Below are positions 24,229 through 31,739 of a stretch of 41,646 nt of DNA, one piece after another. Every line of letters starts with the position of its first letter. Position 1 is the first letter of the stretch. This stretch comes from Tabrizicola sp. GTDB taxonomy: Bacteria; Pseudomonadota; Alphaproteobacteria; Rhodobacterales; Rhodobacteraceae. The notes under the pieces were generated by a model. That model saw nothing but the letters and a program-made list of their open reading frames with translations. It made no database searches and was not told the origin of the DNA. The translations under genes and the position numbers were made by a program. The stretch is from contig JAEULQ010000035.1 in assembly GCA_016792685.1 (NCBI GenBank), positions 1-41,646 of the forward strand, written 5' to 3'.

Positions 24229-25661
24229 CCGATGTCGACATCACCTCGAAAACCATGGACGGCATGGGGCCGCATGGCACCAAGGTCGGCCTCTTGCGGG
24301 TCCTTGGCCCGGCGCATGTCTGGGCGCTTGGCGTCGGCATCGTTCTGGTCGGCGAATACATGGGCTGGAACTTTGCCGTCGGCAAAGGCGGCGCCTATGC
24401 CGCGCTGATCGCCTGCTGGTTTGCGGGCATCCTCTACACCTGCGTCGCCATGATCGACTCGGAGGTCACTTCGACCGTCGCCTCGGCTGGCGGGCAGTAT
24501 ACTCAGGCCAAGCACATCGTCGGGCCGCTCATGGCCTTCAACGTCGGCCTCTATCTCGTCTTCGCCTACACGATGCTGGAAGCGGCCAACGCGATCACGG
24601 CGGGGTACCTCTTCTCGGTCGTGGCGACGATGTCGGGGCACGAGGCGGCGCTGGACCAGCGGCCCTTCATCATCCTGGTCATCATGTTCCTCGCCTGGCT
24701 GAACTATCGGGGCGTGCTGGCGACACTGACCTTCAACCTCGTCATCACAGCCATTGCCTTCGTCGCGATCCTTGTCCTGTTCCTGGCGACCTCCGGTGTG
24801 GTCGGCGGCGGGATCATGGAACATGCCGCCCTCTTCGAAGGCCATGAGATGCCCTATGGCTGGATCGGCGTCCTTGCAGCCATGCACTTCGGCCTTTGGT
24901 ACTACCTTGGGATCGAGGGCACGACCCAGGCTGCCGAAGAGGTACGCTCCCCTGCCCGCGCCCTGCCCTTCGGCACGCTGGCCGGGATCATGACGCTGCT
25001 CATTGCTGCCACCCTCACCTGGTATGTCTGCTCCGGTGCCCTGCCGTGGGAATTCCTTGGCGATGGGGTCAACGGTTCGGTCGCGCCGCTCTTCGACACC
25101 GCACGGCTGTCGGGATCGAACGCGCTGATCTGGCTTCTGGGCATTGGCACGCTCTTCGCAACGCTCGCCAGCGCCAACGGCTGCATCAACGACGCAAGCC
25201 GCGCCTGGTTCGCGATGGGCCGCGACAAGTACCTGCCGGGCTGGTTCGGCGCGGTGCATCCCAAGTACCGCACCCCCTATCGGGCGATCGTGTTCCTTGT
25301 CCCGATCGCGCTGATCTTCGCCCTTGGCGCGCCTCTGGACCAGGTGATCACCTTCTCGATCCTGTCGGGTCTCCTCGGCTATACCTTCATGCCGCTGAAC
25401 ATCATCATGTTCCGGAAGAAGTGGCCGTTGAACTCGATCAAGCGCGGCTATGAACATCCGTTCCACCCGCTGCCTGCCATCACGCTGCTGACGCTGTGCG
25501 CCGTGACCTTCTTTGCGGTCTTCCTGGGCTACGGCACCCAGCTTGTGGCGATGATCGGCTTCTACATCGTCGTGTCGCTCTGGTTCCACTTCTGGCGCTA
25601 CCGCTTCGTGAACCGGGGGGCACAGTTCACCATGCCCTGGCCGAAACCGCAGGGCTACTAA
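24225..25661 (+). CDS. APC-superfamily permease (ethanolamine-permease-like), last gene of the operon
   Basis: The 478-aa protein has about 12 hydrophobic helices. Helix 1 reads LGPAHVWALGVGIVLVGEYMGWNFAVGKGG, close to the ethanolamine/amine permease group of the APC superfamily, with GIEGTTQAAEEVRSPARALPFG in the helix 6 region, SANGCINDASRAWFAMGRDKYLPGWFGAVHPKYRTPYRA in helix 8-9, and a cytoplasmic end FTMPWPKPQGY. It is divergent from mgsABC-gmaS, so methylamine, dimethylamine or a related organic cation is the likeliest substrate. The three tiny membrane genes ahead of it are unusual for this family. Confidence 0.85.
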   Translation: MTDVDITSKTMDGMGPHGTKVGLLRVLGPAHVWALGVGIVLVGEYMGWNFAVGKGGAYAALIACWFAGILYTCVAMIDSEVTSTVASAGGQYTQAKHIVGPLMAFNVGLYLVFAYTMLEAANAITAGYLFSVVATMSGHEAALDQRPFIILVIMFLAWLNYRGVLATLTFNLVITAIAFVAILVLFLATSGVVGGGIMEHAALFEGHEMPYGWIGVLAAMHFGLWYYLGIEGTTQAAEEVRSPARALPFGTLAGIMTLLIAATLTWYVCSGALPWEFLGDGVNGSVAPLFDTARLSGSNALIWLLGIGTLFATLASANGCINDASRAWFAMGRDKYLPGWFGAVHPKYRTPYRAIVFLVPIALIFALGAPLDQVITFSILSGLLGYTFMPLNIIMFRKKWPLNSIKRGYEHPFHPLPAITLLTLCAVTFFAVFLGYGTQLVAMIGFYIVVSLWFHFWRYRFVNRGAQFTMPWPKPQGY

Positions 25662-25668
25662 GGCAAGT

Positions 25669-25696
25669 GGCCCGCCCCTCGGGGCGGGCCTTTTCC
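25669..25696 (+). terminator. Strong intrinsic terminator of the APC permease operon
   Basis: 10-bp arms GGCCCGCCCC and GGGGCGGGCC are separated by two bases, effectively a 9-bp stem with a tetraloop, followed by TTTT. It starts 7 nt after the permease stop. The next predicted gene begins only 2 nt after this element. Confidence 0.85.
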
Positions 25697-25697
25697 A

Positions 25698-26375
25698 ATG
25701 TCCCCACTCATTCCCCTCGGTGCAGCCCTCGCCGCCATCGGCCTTTGGCTGGGCTTTCGTCTCGTGGCCGAGGCCCGCGCCCGCACGACAGCCCGCGCAC
25801 GCTATTTCGACACGGTTCGGCAGCTCTTCGATGGTGGAGAAATCCGCATCCAGCCGACCGGCTTCCCGCGCATGACCGGCCACAGGGCAGATCTCGCCTA
25901 CGACCTGCAGGTCGTCCCGGACACACTCACCTTCCGTAAGCTTCCAGCGCTCTGGGTCCTTGTCACCCTGCCCGAGCCCCTGCCCGTCGCCGCCACACTC
26001 GACCTTCTCGCCCGGCCCTCCGGGAATGAGCCCTTCACCCGTTTTGCCACCCTGCCGCAGTCACTGCCCACGCCCGCCGGCCTGCCAAAGGACATCGCAA
26101 TCCGCAGCGAAGACGCCAGCCGCATCCCGCCCGCTACGCTGATCGAGCGGCACGCCGACCTGTTCGATGATCCGCGCATCAAGGAACTGGTGATCTCGCC
26201 CAAGGGTCTGCGGATCGTCCTTCTGGCGGAAGAGGCAGACCGGGGCCGCTACCTCATCTTCCGCGAGGCCGAGATGGGCATGGCCCCCCTCGCCTCCGAC
26301 CGATTGATACCGGTGCTCGACAGGCTGAAAGCCTTGCGCGAAGATATCCTTGCCCTGCCGAAAGACCCCGGATGA
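25698..26375 (+). CDS. Membrane-anchored protein of unknown function
   Basis: The 225-aa predicted protein has one N-terminal hydrophobic segment (about 3-22, LIPLGAALAAIGLWLGFRLV) and a soluble remainder with a predicted mixed alpha/beta pattern (ADLAYDLQVVPDTLTFRKLPALWVLVTL, IKELVISPKGLRIVLLAEE). I recognise no family. The first ATG at 25698 lies right after the terminator T-run and has no ribosome binding site. It may be leaderless, translated from read-through, or mis-started, although a later start would remove the membrane anchor. Its stop overlaps the next gene by 4 nt. Confidence 0.6.
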   Translation: MSPLIPLGAALAAIGLWLGFRLVAEARARTTARARYFDTVRQLFDGGEIRIQPTGFPRMTGHRADLAYDLQVVPDTLTFRKLPALWVLVTLPEPLPVAATLDLLARPSGNEPFTRFATLPQSLPTPAGLPKDIAIRSEDASRIPPATLIERHADLFDDPRIKELVISPKGLRIVLLAEEADRGRYLIFREAEMGMAPLASDRLIPVLDRLKALREDILALPKDPG

Positions 26376-26650
26376 AACCGCCCCTGAACCCCTATCTCGT
26401 CCTCGCCGTTGCCGTATGTCTGCCAGGTATGGGCCAGGTCCTGAACCGCCAGCCTGTGCGCGGGCTGATCTTCGTCTGTTTCGCGGTGCTTCTTGGCGGG
26501 TTCACGCTGAAGACGGCCGCGCCGGATGTGTCCTTTGTCGGCAAGCTTTCCGGCGCGCTCTTTGTCTGGGCCATGGCGGTCTTCGACGCCTACAAGCTGG
26601 CCCGAATCCGTTACGCGGTCTGGCAGCATCAGTCCAAAACGCCTCGCTGA
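26372..26650 (+). CDS. Small TM2-like membrane protein
   Basis: A 92-aa protein has two to three hydrophobic stretches (about 7-22, 30-48 and 57-74). The segment CLPGMGQVLNRQPVRGLIFVCF resembles the G-x-G-x-x-Y/L...G signature of small TM2-domain or related membrane proteins. Its function is unknown. It is coupled to the preceding gene by an ATGA overlap and converges on the next minus-strand gene. Confidence 0.65.
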   Translation: MKPPLNPYLVLAVAVCLPGMGQVLNRQPVRGLIFVCFAVLLGGFTLKTAAPDVSFVGKLSGALFVWAMAVFDAYKLARIRYAVWQHQSKTPR

Positions 26651-26711
26651 CGTCTTCACGCGTCGCCTCCCGTCCCGCGAGGGGGACGACACAGTCAAAC
26701 GACGCGCTGCC

Positions 26712-27065
26712 TTACTCCTGCCAGAGGGCGCCAAGCATGTCCCGCAGCGCCGCCATAGCCTCGGCTCCGTCCTCGCAGCCGGGCCCAACCCGAACGGCCA
26801 CGGTCGCGGCATAGCCGAAGGCCGCAAGCTTTTCTGGCCGCACCGTCACCTCAAAGCCCTTCGGCCCCGCGATGACCTTCTCGACCGCATCCTCGGCGCC
26901 AAAGGTCTCGTCCCCAACCTCGAACCAGATCGGCCCGCCCCCAAGCGGCTGACGGAAGAGGACATAATTCTCTTCGTCATCCTCGCCCTCGGCGAAACCC
27001 ACGAAGAGGAATCCTTCGTCCTCGACGACCGATCCATAGGCCGCTTTCACCGTGATATCCGCCAT
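26712..27065 (-). CDS. Uncharacterised acidic protein
   Basis: The 117-aa protein starts at 27065 with GGAGG upstream. It is acidic, predicted soluble, with beta-rich segments (ITVKAAYGSVVEDEGFLFVGFAEGEDDEENYVLFRQPLGG, GPKGFEVTVRPEKLAAFGY). I do not recognise a family. It lies 136 nt downstream of hemF on the same strand and could share its transcript. Confidence 0.6.
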   Translation of the reverse strand: MADITVKAAYGSVVEDEGFLFVGFAEGEDDEENYVLFRQPLGGGPIWFEVGDETFGAEDAVEKVIAGPKGFEVTVRPEKLAAFGYAATVAVRVGPGCEDGAEAMAALRDMLGALWQE

Positions 27066-27201
27066 GCCGCCCTCCGATTCGCGCCCAAGGTTAATGACAC
27101 GAAGTGCCAGACAGGTGCCATACACATGCCAGACAGAAAGCAGACGGAAGGCAGACCAGGAAAATCCTTCTGCGCCAATCGGTTAACCTACCGCACGCCC
27201 C

Positions 27202-28065
27202 TCAATGCCATTTCGCGACCGGCGGCAGGCTCATCAGCACCGCATTCGCGTCATGCCCGGTCTCGAGCCCGAACTTGGTGCCCCGGTCATAGACCAGATT
27301 GTATTCCGCATAGAGGCCCCGATGGATCAGTTGCACCTCCCTGTCAGCCTCTGACCAGGGTGTCGACAGGCGCCGTTCGGTTACCGGCAGAAAGGCGGGC
27401 AGGAAGGCTTCACCCACTGCGCGGGTAAAGGCGAAATCGCGGTCCCAATCACCTGTATTCAGGTCATCAAAGAAGATGCCCCCAACCCCCCGCGCTCGGC
27501 CACGATGGGGGATGAAGAAGTACTCATCTGCCCAGGCCTTGAATTTCCCATAATAATCAGGCGAATGCGCGTCGCACGCCCGGCGCATCTCGGCATGGAA
27601 ATGTGCGGTGTCTTCGGCATATTCGATGCAGGGGTTCAGATCCGCCCCGCCCCCGAACCACCAGGCATTGGGGGTCCAGAACATCCGGGTGTTCATGTGG
27701 ACCGCCGGGCAATGCGGATTGGCCATATGCGCCACCAGACTGATGCCCGAAGCCCAGAACCTGGGATCGCTGTCCATCCCCGGCACCCCACGCGCGGCCA
27801 TCGCCCTTTGCGCCTTTTCGCCAAGTACTCCATGGACTTCCGACCAATTCACACCGACCTTTTCGAACACCTCTCCGCCGCGCATCACGCTCATGATGCC
27901 GCCGCCGCCATCATCCGCGCGCCGGGTGGGCGAGACTTCGAACCGGCCGGGGGCGGCCTTGGCGAACCTGTCCTCCAGTCCCTCGAAGGCCAGGACAATC
28001 CGGTCCCGCAAGGTATGGAACCACTGCGAGGCCGCTGCCTTGCGAGCGTCAAACGGATCAGTCAT
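27202..28065 (-). CDS. hemF: Oxygen-dependent coproporphyrinogen III oxidase HemF
   Basis: HemF carries out the oxidative decarboxylation of coproporphyrinogen III to protoporphyrinogen IX in haem synthesis, using O2. The start at 28065 (GGAGA upstream) gives 287 aa and MTDPFDARKAAASQWF; a longer upstream frame lacks family similarity. Recognisable signatures are GGGGIMSVMRGGEVFEKVGVNWSEVHG, GISLVAHMANPHCPAVHMNTRMF, WWFGGGADLNPC, GIFFDDLNTGDWDRDFAF, and the family-typical ending IHRGLYAEYNLVYDRGTKFGLETG. It is divergent from a lipoprotein gene. Confidence 0.95.
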   Translation of the reverse strand: MTDPFDARKAAASQWFHTLRDRIVLAFEGLEDRFAKAAPGRFEVSPTRRADDGGGGIMSVMRGGEVFEKVGVNWSEVHGVLGEKAQRAMAARGVPGMDSDPRFWASGISLVAHMANPHCPAVHMNTRMFWTPNAWWFGGGADLNPCIEYAEDTAHFHAEMRRACDAHSPDYYGKFKAWADEYFFIPHRGRARGVGGIFFDDLNTGDWDRDFAFTRAVGEAFLPAFLPVTERRLSTPWSEADREVQLIHRGLYAEYNLVYDRGTKFGLETGHDANAVLMSLPPVAKWH

Positions 28066-28141
28066 TGTCTGGTCTCCAGGAACGGACGGAGCCATGCCTA
28101 TCACCGCCGGGACCTGCTTTCCACTGCCCGAGGCGAGACAG

Positions 28142-28534
28142 ATGAAACGGTTTACATTTCTTGCCCTTGCCGGGCTTGCGGCCTGTGGCACCCCGCAGGA
28201 GCAGTGCATCAATCGCAACACCCGCGATCTTCGCACCGTTGACCGTCTGATCGCGGAGTCGGAAGGCAACCTTGACCGCGGCTATGCCTTCGAGACCATC
28301 ACGATCTACGAGGACTACTGGACCTATTGCGAGCAGCCCCGACCGCCCGAGGGCGAACCCGTCCCGCCGCCGCGGCTGTGTCTGGAGGAACGGCCCATTT
28401 CAGTCGAGCGGCCAAAAGCCATCGATCTGAAGGAAGAGGCGCGCAAGCTCGACGGGCTCAAGCAGAAGCGACAGGAGCTTGCCCGCAGGGCCGAAGTGGT
28501 CATCGCCCAGTGCAAGGTCGAATTTCCCGAGTGA
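28142..28534 (+). CDS. Small lipoprotein of unknown function
   Basis: The 130-aa protein begins MKRFTFLALAGLAACG, a signal peptide with a clear lipobox (LAGLAAC), so it should be lipidated on Cys15 and processed by signal peptidase II (lspA lies in the window). The mature part has further Cys residues (QEQCINRN, TYCEQP, RLCLEE, IAQCKVE) and a long charged helix (LKEEARKLDGLKQKRQELARRAEVV) that may form a coiled coil. Its function is unknown. It is divergent from hemF and its stop abuts the SDR stop. Confidence 0.75.
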   Translation: MKRFTFLALAGLAACGTPQEQCINRNTRDLRTVDRLIAESEGNLDRGYAFETITIYEDYWTYCEQPRPPEGEPVPPPRLCLEERPISVERPKAIDLKEEARKLDGLKQKRQELARRAEVVIAQCKVEFPE

Positions 28535-29347
28535 TCAGTGTGCGGGTGCGCTGACCACGTCCAGAAGGCCACGACCGCCGTCGACCGTCAGAACCTGACC
28601 GGTGACGAAACCGGCAGCATCAGAGGCCAGAAACTGCACAGCCTCGGCCAATTCCGCGGGCGCGGCGATCCGGCCGAGGGGCGTGGCACCGGCGATCTCA
28701 TCGCGGTAGCCGGGGTTCTCTTTCAGTGCGGTCTGCAGGCTGGCGCTCATCACCGATCCGAAAGCCACCGCGTTTACCCGGATGCCCTTGGGCGCAAGCG
28801 CCACGGCCATGGAGCGGGTCATCTGGTCCATCGCGGCGGCGGCCATCGAATAGGCCAGCAGTTCGGGCCGGGTCGCCTGTGCAGTGATCGAGGACAGGTT
28901 GATGATCGACCCGATCATGGTGCCGGGCTCGATTTCGGCGCGTTGGGCGTGCTGGATCATCCTTTTCGCCGTCATCTGCGAAATTCTCAGCGCCGAAAGG
29001 ACATTGTGGCGCCACAACTCCTCGACGCCATCCCCGTCGGGGTTCAGAAGATCCGAGACGAAGGTCTTTCGGTTGGCATTCACCAGGAAGTCCACCCGAT
29101 CGAAAGCATCAAAGGTGGCCGACAGAAGATTGGCGATTGCAAGCTTCTCGGTCAGATCACCGGCGAACATCCGGATCGGACCCTCGGCCCGCGCTTCCTC
29201 GCCAAGCTCGGCTTCAAGCCGCTCTTCGTCACTGTCGGCAAACATGACATTGGCGCCCTTGTCGACCAGATGCCGCGCGATCGCGAGACCAATGCCCGAG
29301 GCGGCGCCCGTGACGATGGCAGTCTTGCCGGAAACGGAAAAGGACAT
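28535..29347 (-). CDS. SDR-fold protein lacking the catalytic lysine
   Basis: This 270-aa protein has the Rossmann motif TGAASGIG (13-20) and the ending QFLASDAAGFVTGQVLTVDGG typical of classical short-chain dehydrogenases. The catalytic region is odd: Ser152/Ser153 and Tyr166 are present (INLSS, LLAYSMAAAA), but the Lys expected at Tyr+4 is Ala170, and the NNAG motif is changed to VNANR. It may be a degenerate or non-enzymatic SDR, or use another base. It follows the RsmC-like gene with a gap of 18 nt and probably belongs to the clpS operon. Confidence 0.82.
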   Translation of the reverse strand: MSFSVSGKTAIVTGAASGIGLAIARHLVDKGANVMFADSDEERLEAELGEEARAEGPIRMFAGDLTEKLAIANLLSATFDAFDRVDFLVNANRKTFVSDLLNPDGDGVEELWRHNVLSALRISQMTAKRMIQHAQRAEIEPGTMIGSIINLSSITAQATRPELLAYSMAAAAMDQMTRSMAVALAPKGIRVNAVAFGSVMSASLQTALKENPGYRDEIAGATPLGRIAAPAELAEAVQFLASDAAGFVTGQVLTVDGGRGLLDVVSAPAH

Positions 29348-29365
29348 CTGCAGCCTCTTGTCTGA

Positions 29366-30358
29366 TCAGGGATTGGCCCGCAGCGGATCGCGGCGGGGTT
29401 TCTGGGCATGGATCACGCGAAAGGCAGTGTCACCCGCCACATCATGCACTTCCAGGAAGCATTCCTTCAGCACGGCATCATAGGGCAAATGCCGGTTCGC
29501 GACCAACCACAGGCTTCCGCTTGGGGCAAGCATCCGCCGGGCGGCACGAATGAAGCCGAAACCAAGCGCCGGATCCGCTTCGCGCCCGGTGTGGAACGGC
29601 GGGTTCATCACCACGACGTCCAAAAGCGTCTCGGGCCGCCACTTGGTCGCGTCGGCCCAGTGAAACCGCGCCCTCGTGTCCGTTACATTGACCATGGCAC
29701 AGTCCAGCGCATCGGCCTCGGCTTCGACCAGGTCTAGCCGCGCCACGCCGGGACGTTTGAGGATTTCGGCCGCCAGATACCCCCAGCCCGCCCCCAGATC
29801 CGCGACCTTTCCGCCAAGCTTTGCAGGCAGGGCCCCCGCCAGAAGCACTGAACCTCGGTCCGGCCCATCGGCCGAGAAGATCCCGGGCATGGTCTGGAAC
29901 CCATCCGCCTGACGGGGCTTTGCCAGCCAATCCGAAAGATCGGCTCCCGCCTGGAAAGATGCCAGCTTGCCATGCGCTTTCGACAGGCTCTCTGACAGTT
30001 CAACCCGGCCTCGCAGGTCCTTCAGCGCAGTGTCGATCCCGTCGGTCTTCTGGCCGTCAACCGCGATCCAACCACCGGGGGCCACCTCCGCCGCCGCCTG
30101 GGCGATCAGCGCACGGCCCGCTTCGCGCGACCGGGGCAGGCAGACGATCGCCGCGGCGTAGGGCTCGGCTGGCGCCACAGTATAACGCGCGGCAAAATGG
30201 TCATGGTCGGGCTTGAAGCCGGTCAGCACCACCACCCGGTCGCCGGGCAGCGCCGACAGGTCATCGCCCAGACGCGGACGATAGACGGCGATCATCCCGG
30301 CGTCGGGCAGGGTCAGTGCGCCGGTCTCCAGCGCCAGGGAAAGACGTGCGGATCGCAT
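29366..30358 (-). CDS. RsmC-like class I SAM-dependent methyltransferase
   Basis: A 330-aa two-part protein resembles RsmC (16S rRNA m2G1207 methyltransferase): an N-terminal degenerate methyltransferase-like half (about 1-160) and a C-terminal catalytic half with VADLGAGWGYLAAEIL (SAM-binding glycine-rich loop), LDLVEAEADALDCAMVN and the catalytic NPPFHTG motif used for exocyclic amine methylation. Assignment to rRNA is by similarity to the family. It is 46 nt after clpS and 18 nt before the SDR-like gene on the same strand. Confidence 0.85.
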   Translation of the reverse strand: MRSARLSLALETGALTLPDAGMIAVYRPRLGDDLSALPGDRVVVLTGFKPDHDHFAARYTVAPAEPYAAAIVCLPRSREAGRALIAQAAAEVAPGGWIAVDGQKTDGIDTALKDLRGRVELSESLSKAHGKLASFQAGADLSDWLAKPRQADGFQTMPGIFSADGPDRGSVLLAGALPAKLGGKVADLGAGWGYLAAEILKRPGVARLDLVEAEADALDCAMVNVTDTRARFHWADATKWRPETLLDVVVMNPPFHTGREADPALGFGFIRAARRMLAPSGSLWLVANRHLPYDAVLKECFLEVHDVAGDTAFRVIHAQKPRRDPLRANP

Positions 30359-30404
30359 GAGCGGAGGCCTCAGGCCCCCAAACCCCCTCTATGGGCACGC
30401 ACGA

Positions 30405-30725
30405 TCATTCCTTTTCCATCGTGCACTGCAAGGGATGCTGGTGGCGGCGTGCGAAATCCATCACCTGCGCAACCTTGGTCTCAGCCACTTCGAAGCTGAA
30501 GACTCCTACAACCGCCAGCCCCTTCTTGTGAACCGTCAGCATGATTTCAAAGGCTTGAGCATGGTTCAGGCCGAAGAACCGTTCCAGCACATGAACGACG
30601 AACTCCATCGGCGTGTAGTCGTCATTCAGCAGCAGCACCTTGTAGAGTGGCGGCCGCTCGGTCTTGGTCTTTGTCTTGGTCAGGATGGAGGTGTCTTGCC
30701 CGGGTCCATCCGTCTTGTCAGACAT
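30405..30725 (-). CDS. clpS: ATP-dependent Clp protease adaptor ClpS
   Basis: ClpS delivers N-degron substrates to ClpA-ClpP. The protein is 106 aa with a variable N-terminal tail of about 25 residues and the conserved core [29 protein letters not shown], where the N-degron pocket lies, then [21 protein letters not shown] and a C-terminal [10 protein letters not shown]. The start at 30725 is selected for conserved length. It is divergent from the HAD hydrolase gene across about 120 nt. Confidence 0.94.
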   Translation of the reverse strand: MSDKTDGPGQDTSILTKTKTKTERPPLYKVLLLNDDYTPMEFVVHVLERFFGLNHAQAFEIMLTVHKKGLAVVGVFSFEVAETKVAQVMDFARRHQHPLQCTMEKE

Positions 30726-30846
30726 GCTCAGCGGGCGGATCGACACGACAGGTGGACTCCGTTTGCAGGATTCGGGGGTTGCATCTGATACCCGAAATAT
30801 AGCCTTTTTTGAACGGGCGAAAAGGGGGCCGCGATTTGGGGCTGCA

Positions 30847-31554
30847 ATGCTGACGACGATTGGCTTCGATGCCGACGATACCCTGTGGCAGAACGAGACG
30901 TTCTTCCGCCTCACACAAGAGCGATTCACCCGGCTTCTGGCGGACCATGCCGAGCCTGACCATCTTGCCGAAAGACTGGAGGCCGCAGAGCGACGGAACC
31001 TTGGTCACTATGGGTTCGGCGTCAAAGGTTTCACGCTGTCGATGATCGAAACGGCGATCGAGGTGACCGAGGCACGCGTCCCCGCAGGGGTCATTGCCGA
31101 ACTGATTGCTGCCGGTCGCGAGATGCTCGAACATCCGATCGAGCTTCTGCCCCAGGTCCGAAGCACCGTGACGGCCCTCGCCGCCGAGTACCGCGTGGTA
31201 TTGATCACCAAGGGCGATCTTCTGGACCAGGAACGAAAGCTGGCGCAGTCCGGTCTTGGCGACCTCTTCGACGGAGTCGAGATCGTCAGCCACAAGACGC
31301 CAGACGCCTATCGCGCGATCTTTGCCCGGCATGGAACTGGCGCGGATCAGGCGATGATGGTCGGCAATTCCCTCCGCTCTGACGTGATACCCGCGCTTGA
31401 GGCCGGTTCCTGGGGCGTTCATGTGCCACACGGCCTGACCTGGGCGCTGGAAGCTGCCGAACCGCCACTGGGTCATCGGCGGTTTCATGTGCTTGAGACC
31501 TTGGCAGGCCTTCCTGACTTGATTGGCCAAATCACGGCCCCACGCAACAGCTAG
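30847..31554 (+). CDS. HAD-superfamily hydrolase
   Basis: The 235-aa protein starts at 30847 and has the HAD motif I FDADDTLW (nucleophile Asp8, acid/base Asp10), motif II-like VVLITKGD and motif [18 protein letters not shown] cap domain lies between (about 17-90). Such enzymes are phosphatases or dehalogenases, and the DxDDTLW form often occurs in small-molecule phosphatases. The substrate is unknown. It is divergent from clpS. Confidence 0.82.
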   Translation: MLTTIGFDADDTLWQNETFFRLTQERFTRLLADHAEPDHLAERLEAAERRNLGHYGFGVKGFTLSMIETAIEVTEARVPAGVIAELIAAGREMLEHPIELLPQVRSTVTALAAEYRVVLITKGDLLDQERKLAQSGLGDLFDGVEIVSHKTPDAYRAIFARHGTGADQAMMVGNSLRSDVIPALEAGSWGVHVPHGLTWALEAAEPPLGHRRFHVLETLAGLPDLIGQITAPRNS

Positions 31555-31739
31555 CGTGATGGCCATCTAGGCTCGCAAGATGTTGGATCGACGGCGGTCA
31601 GGTGCAGCTTCATTGCAACTACATCAACTCTGACCTCAAACCCTTTGGAATTTTTGGGTTTTCGCACGTGATTGCCTGTGCTAGCCTTCCCCACGAGGCA
31701 GAATAACGGCACCGGAAAATCCGGGCCAGCAGGCAAAGG

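Noticed and set aside
24225-25661. Assigning the second APC permease as a dedicated ethanolamine importer
   Set aside because: No eut genes are in the window. The similarity is at the level of the first helices and the locus context points to methylated amines, so only a family-level call is made.
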